A stretch of 64,000 bases of DNA from positions 74,921,229-74,985,228 of the forward strand of contig OX393550.1 of assembly GCA_947650365.1 (NCBI GenBank), in the 5' to 3' direction. Below, piece by piece: positions 37,090 to 49,962 of the stretch. This DNA comes from Chamaelirium japonicum. Lineage: Eukaryota; Streptophyta; Magnoliopsida; Liliales; Melanthiaceae. Both the position numbers and the translations under genes were made by a program. Within the stretch, counting starts at the first letter, position 1, and the number at the start of each line of letters is the position of its first letter. The notes under the pieces are model-generated. The model worked only from the letters and a program-made list of their open reading frames with translations, was not told where the DNA came from and searched no databases.

Positions 37090-37370
37090 ATGAATGGATA
37101 CTTTCGTGTGAATGAATTAGAATGGATCGTGTGAAAGAATTAGAATGGATCGTACAAATGAATTAGAATGGATCGTACGAATGAATTAGAATGGTTAAAT
37201 TCATGCGAATGAATTAGAATAGATCGTGCGAATGAATTAGAATGGATTCGTACAAATGAATTAGAATGGATACATTCGTGCGAATGAATTAGAATGGATC
37301 GTACCAATGAGTAAGAATGGATCGTACGAATGAAATAGAATGGATTGTGCGAATGAATTAGAATGGATCG
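37090..37370 (+). repeat. F block 57
   Basis: Copy of block 47, offset 7,164. Confidence 0.92.
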
Positions 37371-37726
37371 CACGAATGTATCCATTCTAATTCATTCGTA
37401 CGATCCATTCTAATTCATTCCTACGATCCATTCTAATTCATTCGTATGATCCATTCTAATTAATTCGTATGATCCATTCTAATTCATTCGTACGATCCAT
37501 TCTAATTCATTCATACAATCCATTCTAATTCATTCGTACGATCCATTCTAATTCACTCATACGATCCATTCTAATACATTCATACGATCCATTCTAATTC
37601 ATTTGCACGAATATATCCATTCTAATTCATTCGTACGATCCATTCGAATTCCTTCGTACAATCCATTCTAATTCATTCGTACGATCTATTCTAATTCATT
37701 CGTACGATCCATTCTAATTCATTCGT
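37371..37726 (-). repeat. R block 58
   Basis: Copy of block 48; ends ATTCGTACGAAT, a 12-base palindrome, where the first copy has GTAAGAATG. Confidence 0.92.
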
Positions 37727-38816
37727 ACGAATGAATTAGAATGGATACATTCGTGCGAATGAATTAGAATGGATACATTCGTGCGAAAGAATTAGAATAG
37801 ATCGTATGAATGAATTAGAATGGATCCTATGAATGAATTAGAATGGATCGTGCGAATGAATTAGAATGGATCGTACGAATGAATTAGAATGGATCGTGCT
37901 AATGAATTAGAATTGATCGAACGAATGAATTAGCATGGATCGTGCTAATGAATTAGAATGGATCGTACAAATGAATTAGAATGGATCAAATGAATGAATT
38001 AGAATGGTTACATTCATGCGAATGAATTAGAATGGATCGTACGAATGGATTATAATGGATCGTACGAATGGATTAGAATGGATACATTCGAGCGAATGAA
38101 TTAGAATGGATCGTACAATTGAATTAGAATGGATCGTACGAATAAATTAGAATGGATACATTCGTCCGAATGAATTAGAATGGATCATACGAATGAGTAA
38201 GAATAGATCGTACGAATGAAATAGAATAGATTGTACGAATGAATTAGAATGGATTCGTACGAATGAATTAGAATGGATCGTACGAATGAATTAGAATGGA
38301 TCATACGAATTAATTAGAATGGATCGTACGAATGAATTAGAATGGATCGTACGAATGAATTAGAATGGATACATTCATGCGAATGGATTAGAATGGATCG
38401 GACGAATGAATTAGAATAGATCGTACGAATTAATTAGAATGGATCGTACGAATGGATTAGAATGGATACATTCGTGCGAATGAATTAGAATGGATTGTAT
38501 GAATGAATTAGAATGGATCGTACGAATGAATTAGAATGGATCGTACGAATGGATTAGAATGGATTGTAAGAATGAATTAGAATGGATCCTACGAATGAAT
38601 TAGAATGGATCGTGTGAAAGAATTAGAATGGATTGTATGAATGAATTAGAATGGATCGTATGAATGAATTAGAATGGATCGTGCGAATGAATTAGAATTG
38701 ATCGAACGAATGAATTAGCATGGATCGTGCTGATGAATTAGAATGGAACGTACGAATGAATTAGAATGGATCGTGTGAAAGAATTAGAATGGATTGTATG
38801 AATGAATTAGAATGAA
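37727..38816 (+). repeat. F block 59
   Basis: Includes AAATGAATG, GTTACATTCATGCG, CATTCGAGCG (cassette P) and GTGCTAATG, then CCTACG and GTGTGAAAG; ends at GAATTC. Confidence 0.92.
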
Positions 38817-38915
38817 TTCGTACGATCCATTCAAATTCATTCGCACGATCCATTCTAATTCATTCATACGATCTATTCTAATTCATTCATACAATCCATT
38901 CTAATTCTTTCACAC
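38773..38915 (-). repeat. J module, orientation 2
   Basis: 143-base core, left flank GTGCTGATG/GGAACGTACG, right flank CGTAGG. Confidence 0.9.
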
Positions 38916-39828
38916 GATCCATTCTAATTCATTCGTAGGATCCATTCAAATTCATTCGTACAATCCATTCTAATCCATTCGTACGATCCATTCTAATTCA
39001 TTCGTACGATTCATTCTAATTCATTCGTACGATCCATTCTAATTCATTTATACAATCCATTCTAATTCATTCGCACGGATGTATCCATTCTAATCCATTC
39101 GTACGATCCATTCTAATTCATTCGTAAGATCCATTCTAATTCATTCATACGATCCATTCTAATTCATTCGTACGACCACTTCTAATTCATTCGCACGAAT
39201 GTATCCATTCTAATTCATTCGTACAATCCATTCTATTTCATTCGTACGATCCATTCTTACTCATTCGTATGATCCATTCTAATTCATTCGTACGATCCAT
39301 TCTAATTCATTCGTACGATCCATTCTAATTCATTCGCACGATCCATTCTAATTCATTCATACGATCCATTCTAATTCATTCATACGACCCATTCTAATTC
39401 ATTCCTACAATCCATTCTAATTCATTCACCCGATCCATTCTAATTCATTCATACGATCCATTCTATTCGAATGGATCATGCGATCCATTCGAATTCATTC
39501 GCACGATCCATTCTAATTCATTCATACGATCCATTCTAATTCATTCATACAATGCATTCTAATTCTTTCACACGATCCATTCTAATTCATTCGTACGATC
39601 CATTCTAATTCATTCGTACAATCCATTCTATTTCATTTGTACGATCCATTCTTACTCATTCGTATGATCCATTCTAGTTCATTCGTACGATCCATTCTAA
39701 TTCATTTGTACGATCCATTCCAATTCTTTCACACGATCCATTCTAATTCATTCGTAGGATCCATTCTAATTCATTCGTACAATCTATTCTAATTCATTCG
39801 TACGATCCATTCTAATTCATTCGTACGA
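38817..39828 (-). repeat. R block 60
   Basis: Second copy of the small hairpin at 39466-39493. The right edge GATCATACGAATG is a one-change version of the ACGATCGT centre. Confidence 0.92.
39466..39493. repeat. Small hairpin, second copy
   Basis: Same 12-base arms and ATGC loop as 14796-14823, offset 24,670, with similar neighbours (CATACAATGC, CTTTCACAC downstream). Confidence 0.92.
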
Positions 39829-40286
39829 TCATACGAATGAATTAGAATGGATCGTACGGAATGAATTAGAATGGATTGTATGAATGAATTAGAATGGATA
39901 CATTCGTGCGAATGAATTATAATGGATCATACGAATGAGTAAGAATGGATCGTACGAATGAAATAGAATGGATTGTACGAATGAATTAGAATGGATCGTA
40001 TAATTGAATTAGAATGGATCGTACGAATGAATTAGAATGGATCATACGAATGAATTAGAATGGATCGTGTGAAAGAATTAGAGTGGATTGTATGAATGAA
40101 TTAGAATAGATCGTATGAATGAATTAGAATGGATCGTACGAATGAATTAGAATGGAACGTACGAATGAACTAGAATGGATACATTCGTGCGAATGAATTA
40201 GAATGGATTGTACGAGTGAATTAGAATGGATCGTACGAATAATTAGAATGGATCTTACGAATGAATTAGAATGGATCGTACGAATG
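39829..40286 (+). repeat. F block 61
   Basis: GTGTGAAAG at 40067 and a 22-base unit ACGAATAATTAG near 40235. Exits at CGAATGCACGATCC. Confidence 0.92.
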
Positions 40287-40580
40287 CACGATCCATGCTA
40301 ATTCATTCGTTCGATCAATTCTAATTCATTAGCATGATCCATTCTAATTCATTCATACGATCCATTCTAATTCATTCGCACGATCCATTCTAATTCATTC
40401 GTTCGATCCATTCTAATTCTTTCATACGATCCATTCTAATTCATTCGTACGATCCATTCTAATTCATTCGTACGATCTATTCTAATTCATTCGTACGATC
40501 CATTCTAATTCATTCGTACGATCCATTCTAATTCCTTCGTACGATCCATTCTAATTCATTCATACAATCTATTCTAATTC
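39900..40580. repeat. Segment repeated at 45375-46012
   Basis: Offset 5,432 at GTGTGAAAG (40067/45499) and 5,433 from GCACGATCCATGC (40286/45719) to ATTCCTTCG (40531/45964); the single-base step is the 22-base unit. Confidence 0.88.
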
Positions 40581-41530
40581 ATTCATATAATCCATTCTAA
40601 TTCTTTCACACGATCGATTCTTATTCATTCGTACGATCCATTCTAATTCATTCATACAATCCATTCTAATTCTTTCACACGATCCATTCTAATTCATTCG
40701 TACGTTCCATTCTAATTCATTAGCACGATCAATGCTAATTCATTCGTTCGATCAATTCTAATTCATTAGCACGATCCATTCTAATTCATTCGTACGATCC
40801 ATTCTAATTCATTCGCACAATCCATTCTAATTCATTCATAGGATCCATTCTAATTCATTCATACGATCTATTCTAATTCTTTCGCACGAATGTATCCATT
40901 CTAATTCATTCGCACGAATGTATCCATTCTAATTCATTCGTACGATCCATTCTAATTCATTCGTACGATCCATTCTAATTCATTCATACGATCTATTCTA
41001 ATTCATTCATACAATCCATTCTAATTCTTTCACACGATCCATTCTAATTCATTCGTACGATCCATTCTAATTCATTCGCACAATCCATTCTATTTCATTC
41101 GTACGATCCATTCTTACTCATTGGTACGATCCATTCTAATTCATTCGCACGAATGTATCCATTCTAATTCATTCGTACAATCCATTCTATTTCATTCGTA
41201 CGATCCATTCTTACTCATTCGTATGATCCATTCTAATTCATTCGCACGAATGTATCCATTCCAAATCATTCGTACGATCCATTCTAATTCATTCGTACGA
41301 TCCATTCTAAATCATTCGTACAATCCATTCTATTTCATTCGTACGATCAATTCTAATTCATTAGCACGATCCATTCTAATTCATTCGTACGATCCATTCA
41401 AATTCATTCGCACGATCCATTCTAATTCATTCGTACAATCCATTCTATTTCATTCGTACGATCCATTCTTACTCATTCGTATGATCCATTCTAATTCATT
41501 CGTACGATCCATTCTAATTCATTCATACGA
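40287..41530 (-). repeat. R block 62
   Basis: The R cassette CCATGC, GTTCGATCAATTC, TTAGCACG occurs at its start and again near 40730 with GATCAATGC. CTTACTC and TATTTC variants near 41100-41460 remove TAA stops, leaving a 141-codon open frame by chance. Confidence 0.92.
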
Positions 41531-44500
41531 TCGTACGAATGAATAAGAATGGATCGTACGGAATGAATTAGAATGGATTGTATGAATGAATTAGAATGGA
41601 TACATTCATGCGAATGAATTAGAATGGATCATACGAATGAGTAAGAATGGATCGTACGAATGAGTAAGAATGGATCATTCGAATGAATTAGAATAGATCG
41701 TACGAGTGAATTAGAATGGATCATACGAATGAATTAGAATGGATACATTCGTGCGAATGAATTAGAATGGATCGGACGAATGAATTAGAATGGATCGTAC
41801 GAATGAACAAGAATGGATACATTCGTGCGAATGAATTAGAATGGATCGTACGAATGAATTAGAATGGATCGTACGAATGAATTAGAATGGATCTTACGAA
41901 TGAATTAGAATGGATCGTACGAATGAATTAGAATGGATCGTACGAATGAATTAGAATGGATACATTCGTGCGAATGAATTAGAATGGATCGGACGTATAA
42001 ATTAGAATGGATCGTACGAATGAATTAGAATGGATCAAATGAATGAATTAGAATGGTTACATTCATGCGAATGAATTAGAATGGATTGTACAAATGGATT
42101 AGAAGGGATCGTACGAATGGATTTGAATGGATACATTCGAGCGAATGAATTAGAATGAATCGTACGAATAAATTAGAATGGATCGTACGAATGGATTAGA
42201 ATGGATCCTACGAATGGATTAGAATGGATACCTTTGTGCATATGAATTAGAATGGATCGTACGAATGAATTAGAATGGATCATATTAATGAATTAGAATG
42301 GATCGTACGAATGAATTAGAATGGATACATTCGTGCGAATGAACTAGAATGGATCGTGCGAATCCATTAGACTGGATTGTGCGAATGAATAAGAATGGAT
42401 CATACGAATGAATTAGAATGGATCATACGAATTAGAATGAATTAGAATGAATTAGAATGAATCGTATGAATTAGAATGGATCGTACGAATGAATTAGAAT
42501 GGATCGTACGAATGAATTAGAATGGATCGTGCGAATGAATTAGAATGGATCGTACCAATGAGTAAGAATGGATCGTACGAATGAATAGAATGGATCGTAT
42601 GAATGAATTAGAATGGATACATTCGTGTGAATAAATTAGAATGGATCGTATGAATGAATTTGAATAGATTTTGTGAAAGAATTAGAATGGATTAGAATGG
42701 ATCGTACGAATGAATTAGAATGGATACATTCGTGCGAATGAATTAGAATGGATCGGACGAATGAATTAGAATGGATCGTACGAATGAATTAGAATGGATC
42801 GTACGAATGAATTAGAATAGATTGTACGAATGAATTAGAATGGATCAAATAAATGAATTAGAATGGTTACATTCATGCGAATGAATTAGAATGGATTGTA
42901 CGAGTGGATTAGAATGGATCGTACGAATGGATTAGAATGGATACATTCGTGCGAATGAATTAGAATGGATCGTACGAATGAATTAGAATGGATCGTACGA
43001 ATGAATTAGAATGGATCTTACGAATGAATTAGAATGGATCGTACGAATGAATTAGAATGGATACATTCGTGCGAATGAATTAGAATGGATCGGACGAATG
43101 AATTAGAATGGATCGTACGAATGAATTAGAATGGATCAAATGAATGAATTAGAATTGTTACATTCATGCGAATGAATTAGAATGGATCGTACGGAATGAA
43201 TTAGAATGGATTGTATGAATGAATTAGAATGGATACATTCGTGCGAATCAATTAGAATGGATCATACGAATGAGTAAGAATGGATCGTACGAATGAAATA
43301 GAATGGATTGTACGAATAAATTAGAATGGAGCGTACAAATGTATCAGAATGGATCGTACGAATGAATTAGAATGGATCGTACGAATGAATTTGAATGGAT
43401 CGTTCGAATGAATTAGAATGGATCGTACCAATGAGTAAGAATGGATCGTACGAATGAATAGAATGGATCGTATGAATGAATTAGAATGGATACATTCGTG
43501 TGAATGAATTAGAATGGATCGTATGAATGAATTAGAATAGATTTTGTGAAAGAATTAGAATGGATTAGAATGGTTCGTACGAATGAATTAGAATGGATAC
43601 ATTCTTGTGAATGAATTAGAATGGATCGGACGAATGAATTAGAATGGATCGTACGAATGAATTAGAATGGATCGTACGAATGAATTAGAATAGATTGTGC
43701 GAATGAATTAGAATGGATCGTACGAATGAATTAGAGTGGATCGTACAAATGAATTAGAATGGATCATACGAATGAGTAAGAATGGATCGTACGAATGAAT
43801 TAGAATGGATCGTATGAATGAATTAGAATGGATCGTACGAATAAATTAGAATTGATACATTCGTCCGAATGAATTAGAATGGATCATACGAATGAGCAAG
43901 AATGGATCGTACGAATGAAATAGAATAGATTGTACGAATGAATTAGAATGGATCCTACGAATGAATTAGAATGGATCGTGTGAAATACGAATGAATTAGA
44001 ATGGATATATTCGTGCAAATGAATTAGAATGGATCATATGAATGTATTAGAATGGATCGTATGAGTGAATTAGAATGGATCATGCGAATGAATTAGAATG
44101 GATTGTATAAATGAATTAGAATGGATCGTACGAATGAATTAGAATGGATCGTACGAATGAATTAGGATGGATCGTACGAATGAACTAGAATGGATACATT
44201 CGTGCGAATGAATTAGAATGGATCGTACGAATGAATTAGAATGGATCGTGCGAATGAATTAGAATGGATCGTATGAATGAATTAGAATAAATCGTATGAA
44301 TGAATTAGAATGGATCGTACGAATGAATTAGAATAGATCGTACGAATGAATTAGAATGGATAGTACGAATGAATTAGAATGGATCATACAAATTAATTAG
44401 AATGGATCATACGAATGAATTAGAATGAATCGTACGAATGAATTAGAATAGATCGTAGGAATGAATTAGAATGGATCGTACGAATGAATTAGAATGGATC

Positions 44501-44987
44501 GTGTGAAAGAATTAGAATGGATCGTACAAATAAATTAGAATGGATTAGAATGGATCGTGCGAATGAATTAGAATGGATCGTACGAATGAATTAGAATGGA
44601 TTGTATGAATGAATTAGAATGGATCGTACAAATGAATTAGAATGGATCGTACGAATGAATTAGAATGGATACATTCGTGCGAATAAATTAGAATGGATCG
44701 GACGAATGAATTAGAATGGATCGGACGAATGAATTAGAATGGATCGTACGAATGAATTAGAATGGATACATTCGTCCGAATGAATTAGAATGGATCATAC
44801 GAATGAGTAAGAATGGATCGTACGAATGAAATAGAATAGATTGTACGAATAAATTAGAATGGATCCTTCTAATGAATTAGAATGGATCGTGTGAAAGAAT
44901 TAGAATGGATTGTATGAATGAATTAGAATGGATCGTATGAACGAATTAGAATGGATCGTGCGAATAAATTCGAATGGATCGTACGAA
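41531..44987 (+). repeat. F block 63, longest one-sense block (3.5 kb)
   Basis: Begins at an ACGATCGT centre (41527-41534). Holds cassette P at about 41.98-42.3 and 42.74-42.96 kb, the TTAGACTGG unit at 42367, a ten-base run ATTAGAATGA at about 42431-42460, and 22-base units with GAATAGAATGG at 42585 and 43457. Confidence 0.92.
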
Positions 44988-45171
44988 TTCATTCTAATTC
45001 ATTCATACAATCCATTCTAATTCTTTCACACGATCTATTCTAATTCATTCGTAGGATCCATTCTAATTCATTCGTACAATCTATTCTATTTTATTCGTAC
45101 GATCCATTCTTACTCATTCGTATGATCCATTCTAATTCATTCGGACGAATGTATCCATTATAATTTATTCG
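44749..45171. repeat. Long foldback with 183-base arms around J
   Basis: Left start 44749 and right end 45171 sum to 89,920, as do 44889 and 45031, so arms have equal length. Further out both sides carry CGGACG and a long unit. Confidence 0.9.
44889..45031 (+). repeat. J module, orientation 1
   Basis: 143-base core. The J to K distance is 425 bases, the inverse arrangement of 35271-35783. Confidence 0.9.
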
Positions 45172-45368
45172 TACGATCCATTCTAATTCATTCGTACGAT
45201 CCATTCTAATTCGTTCGTATGATCCATTCTAATTCATTCGTCCGATCCATTCTAATTCATTCGCACGAATGTATCCATTCTAATTCATTCGTACGGTCCA
45301 TTCTAATTCATTCGCACAATCCATTCTATTTCATTCGTACGATCCTTTCTTACTCATTCGTATGATCC
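44988..45368 (-). repeat. R block 64
   Basis: R block between J and K; its reverse complement matches block 55. Confidence 0.92.
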
Positions 45369-45401
45369 ATTATGGATACATTCGTGCGAATGAATTAGAA
45401 T
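45369..45401 (-). repeat. K module spacer, orientation 2
   Basis: 33-base reversed spacer. Left flank is the complement of the right flank at 12997 (GGACC, CGGAC), right flank the complement of its left flank (GTGTGAAAG, TGTATG). Confidence 0.9.
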
Positions 45402-46012
45402 GGATCATACGAATGAGTAAGAATGGATCTTACGAATGAAATAGAATGGATTGTGCGAATGAATTAGAATGGATCGTACGAATGAATTAGAATGGATCGT
45501 GTGAAAGAATTAGAATGGATTGTATGAATGAATTAGAATAGATCGTATGAATGAATTAGAATGGATCGTACGAATGAATTAGAATGGATCGTACGAATGA
45601 ACTAGAATGGATACATTCGTGCGAATGAATTAGAATGGATCGTACGAATGAATTAGAATGGATCGTACGAATGAATTAGAATGGATCTTACGAATGAATT
45701 AGAATGGATCATACGAATGCACGATCCATGCTAATTCATTCGTTCGATCAATTCTAATTCATTAGCACGATCCATTCTAATTCATTCGTACGATCCATTC
45801 TAATTCATTCGCATGATCCATTCTAATTCATTCGTACGATCCATTCTAATTCTTTCACACGATCCATTCTAATTCATTTGTTCGATCCATTCAAATTCAT
45901 TCGTACAATCTATTCTAATTCATTCGTACGATCCATTCTAATTCATTCGTACGATCCATTCTAATTCCTTCGTACGATCCATTCTAATTCATTCATACAA
46001 TCCATTCTAATT
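45375..46012. repeat. Segment, second copy of 39900-40580
   Basis: See 39900 for anchors. Confidence 0.88.
45402..45719 (+). repeat. F block 65
   Basis: K right arm, then copy of 40.06-40.28 kb. Confidence 0.92.
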
Positions 46013-46152
46013 CTTTCACACGATCCATTCTAATTCATTCGTACGATCCATTCTAATTCATTCGTGCAATCCATTCTATTTCATTCGTACGATCCATTCT
46101 TACTCATTCGTACGATCCATTCTAATTCATTCACACGAATGTATCCATTCGT
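45720..46152 (-). repeat. R block 66
   Basis: CCATGC/GTTCGATCAATTC cassette, then units with CCTTCG; exits at the palindrome 46146-46159. Confidence 0.92.
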
Positions 46153-46528
46153 ACGAATGAATTAGAATAGATTGTACGAATGAATTAGAATGGATCGTAC
46201 GAATGAATTAGAATGGATCGTATGAATAAATTAGAATGGATCGTACGAATGAATTAGAATGGATCGTGCGAATGAATTAGAATGGATACATTCGTGCGAA
46301 TAAATTAGAATGGATCGAACGAATGAATTAGAATGGATCGTACGAATGAATTAGAATGGATCGTACGAATAAATTAGAATGGATACATTCGTCCGAATGA
46401 ATTAGAATGGATCATACGAATGATTAAGAATGGATCGTACGAATGAAATAGAATAGATTGTACGAATGAATTAGAATGGATCCTACGAATGAATTAGAAT
46501 GAATCGTACGAAAGAATTAGAATGGATT
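46153..46528 (+). repeat. F block 67
   Basis: CGAACG, CGAATAAATT, CGTCCG, CCTACG order; a decayed GTACGAAAG in place of GTGTGAAAG. The switch lies on TTGGATCCATTC. Confidence 0.92.
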
Positions 46529-47412
46529 GGATCCATTCTAATTCATTCGCATGAATGTAACCATTCTAATTTATTCATTTGATCCATTCTAATTCATTCG
46601 TATGATCCATTCTAATTCATTCGTCCGATCCATTCTAATTTATTCGCACGATCTGTTCTTATTCATTCGCACAATCCATTCTAATTCATTCGCACGAATG
46701 TATCCATTCTAATTCACTCGTACGATCCATTCTAATTCATTCGTATGATCCATTCTAATTCATTCGTATGATCCATTCTAATTCATTCGTACAATCCATT
46801 CTAATTCATTCGTACGATCCATTCTAATTCAATCGTACGATCCATTCTAATCCATTCTAGTTCATTCGTACGATCCATTCTAATTCCTTCGTACGATCCA
46901 TTCTAATTCATTCGTACGATCCATTCTAATTCCTTCGTACGATCCATTCTAATTCATTCGTATGATCAATTCTAATTAATTCGTATGATCCATTCTAATT
47001 CATTCGTACGATCCATTCAAATTCATTCATACAATCCATTCTAATTCATTCGCACGAATGTATCCATTCTAATTAATTCGTACGATCCATTCTAATTCAT
47101 TCGTATGATCCATTCTAATTCATTCGCACAATCCATTCTATTTCATTCGTACGATCCATTCTTACTCATTGGTACGATCCATTCTAATTCATTCGCACGA
47201 ATGTATCCATTCTAATTCATTCGTACGAATCCATTCTAATTCATTCGTACAATCTATTCTATTTCATTCGTACGATCCATTCTTACTCATTCGTATGATC
47301 CATTCTAATTCATTCGGACGAATGTATCCATTCTAATTTATTCGTACGATCCATTTTAATTCATTCGTACGATCCATTCTAATTCATTCGTAAGATCCAT
47401 TCTAATTCATTC
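46529..47412 (-). repeat. R block 68
   Basis: TAACC and CATTTGATCC markers, shared with 51.2 and 57.1 kb; TACGAATCC 24-base unit near 47230; CGGACG near 47318. Confidence 0.92.
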
Positions 47413-48956
47413 AAATAAATTAGAATAGATCATACAAGTAAATCATACAAATAAATTAGAATGGATCGTGCGAATGAATAAGAATAGATCATACAAATAA
47501 ATTAGAATGGATCGTACGAATTAACTAGAATGGATACATTCGTGCGAATGAATTAGAATGGATTGTATGAATGAATTAGAATGGATCGTAAAGAATGGAT
47601 CATATGAATTAATTAGAATGGATCATACGAATGAATTAGAATGGATCGTACGAATGAATTAGAATGGGTCGTACGAATGAATTAGAATAGATCGTGCGAA
47701 TGAATTAGAATGGATCGTACGAATGAATTAGAATGGATACATTTGTGCGAATGAATTAGAATGGATCGTACGAATGAATTAGAATGGATCGTATGAATGA
47801 ATTAGAATGGATCGTATGAATGAATTAGAATGGATCATGCGAATGAATTAGAATGGATCGTACGAATGAATTAGAATGGATCGTGCGAATGAATTAGAAT
47901 GGATCGTACGAATGAATTAGAATGGATCGTGCGAATGAATTAGAATGGATCGTACGAATGAATTAGAATGGATACATTTGTGCGAATGAATTAGAATGGA
48001 TCGTATGAATGAATTAGAATGGATCGTACGAATGAATTAGAATGGATCGTGTGAATGAATTAGAATGGATCGTACGAATGAATTAGAATGGATCGTACGA
48101 ATGAACTAGAATGGATATATTCGTGCGAATGAATTAGAATGGATCGTACGAATAAATTAGAATGGATCGTACGAATGAATTAGAATGGATCTTACGAATG
48201 AATTAGAATGGATCATACGAATGAATTAGAATGGATACATTCGTGCGAATGAATTAGAATGGATCGAACGAATGAATTAGAATGGATCGTACGAATGAAT
48301 TAGAATGGATCGTACGAATGAATTAGAATGGATCGTACGAATAAATTAGAATGGATACATTCGTCCGAATGAATTAGAATGGATCATACCAATGAGTAAG
48401 AATGGATCGTACGAATGAAATAGAATAGATTGTACGAATGAATTAGAATGGATTCGTACGAATGAATTAGAATGGATACATTCGTGCGAATGAATTAGAA
48501 TAGATCGTACCAATGAGTAAGAATGGATCGTACGAATGAAATACAATGGATTGTGCGAATGAATTAGAATGGATCGTACGAATAAATTAGAATGGATCGT
48601 GTGGAAGAATTAGAATGGATTGTATGAATGAATTAGAATAGATCGTAATGGATACATTCGTGCGAATGAATTAGAATGAATCGTATGTACGAATGAATTA
48701 GAATGGATACATTCGTGCGAATGAATTAGAATGGATAGTACGAATGAATTAGAATGGATCGTGTGAATGAATTAGAATGGATCGTACGAATGAATTAGAA
48801 TGGATCGTACGAATGGATTAGAATGGATCCTACGAATGGATTAGAATGGATACCTTTGTGCATATGAATTAGAATGGACCGTTTGAATGAATTAGAATGG
48901 ATCATATGAATGAATTAGAATGGATCGTGCGAATGAATTTGAATGGATCGCACGAA
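47413..48956 (+). repeat. F block 69
   Basis: Opens with an unusually decayed stretch (47413-47520) rich in CAAATAAATTAG and CATACAAGTAAATC, then regular units. It ends GGATCGCACGAATTC, a decayed J spacer. Confidence 0.92.
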
Positions 48957-49000
48957 TTCATTCTAATTCATTCATACAATCTATTCTAATTCTTTCACAT
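48870..49000 (+). repeat. Partial J module
   Basis: Spacer and right stem (TCTTTCACATG) are present; the left stem is replaced by cassette P units. The right flank carries TACGTTCC and TTAGCACGATCCATGC as at 18229. Confidence 0.78.
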
Positions 49001-49962
49001 GATCCATTCTAATTCATTCGTACGTTCCATTCTAATTCATTAGCACGATCCATGCTAATTCATTCGTTCGATCAATTCTAATTCATTAGCACGATCCATT
49101 CTAATTCATTCATACGATCCATTCTAATTCATTCGCATGATCCATTCTAATTCATTCATAGGATCCATTCTAATTCATTCATATGATCTATTCTAATTCT
49201 TTCGCACGAATGTATCCATTCTAATTCATTTGCACGAATGTATCCATTCTAATTCATTCGTACGAATCCATTCTAATTCATTCGTACAATCTATTCTATT
49301 TCATTCGTACGATCCATTCTAGTTCATTCGTACGATCCATTCTAATTCATTCGTACAATCCATTCTAATCCATTCTAATTCATTCATACAATCTATTCTA
49401 ATTCATTCGTACGATCCATTCTAATTCATTTGTACGATCCATTCTAATTCATTCATACGATCTATTCTAATTCATTCATACAATCCATTCTAATTCTTTC
49501 ACACGATCCATTCTAATTCATTCGTACGATCCATTCTAATTCATTCGCACAATCCATTCTATTTCATTCGTACGATCCATTCTTACTCATTGGTACGATC
49601 CATTCTAATTCATTCGCACGAATGTATCCATTCTAATTCATTCGTACGAATCCATTCTAATTCATTCGTACAATCTATTCTATTTCATTCGTACGATCCA
49701 TTCTTAATCATTCGTATGATCCATTCTAATTCATTCGGACGAATGTATCCATTCTAATTTATTCGTACGATCCATTCTAATTTATTCGTACGATCCATTC
49801 TAATTCATTCGTACGATCCATTCTAATTCATTCGTCCGATCCATTCTAATTCATTCGCACGAATGTATCCATTCTAATTCATTTGTACGATCCATTCTAA
49901 TTCATTCGCACAATCCATTCTATTTTATTCGTACGATCCATTCTTACTCATTCGTATAATCC
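48957..49962 (-). repeat. R block 70
   Basis: CCATGC/GTTCGATCAATTC cassette, two consecutive long units near 49204-49232, TACGAATCC units near 49262 and 49647, then the left K arm. Confidence 0.92.

Larger units (their letters stand above)
36247..37894. repeat. Segment, second copy of 29300-30730
   Basis: Includes the extra material near 36.5-36.7 kb, which itself repeats the CACTC/ATACATTC/ATATATCC order of 37.55 kb. Confidence 0.88.

Noticed and set aside
41121-41546. 141-codon open frame on the + strand, the longest in the window
   Set aside because: Lies wholly in an R block rich in TATTTC, CTTACTC and AAATC variants that replace TAA. The protein is a 23-residue periodic readout of the satellite and ends where polarity changes.
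11195-45031. J spacer flipping by recombination between its own stems, like a switch
   Set aside because: Attractive at first because spacer orientation differs among copies, but in the asymmetric copies the outer flanks are inverted too, so inversion of larger segments explains it without a local switch.
48346-48546. 66-codon open frame on the - strand
   Set aside because: Same artefact as the others, opposite to an F block with the GAGTAAG/GAAATAG pair.
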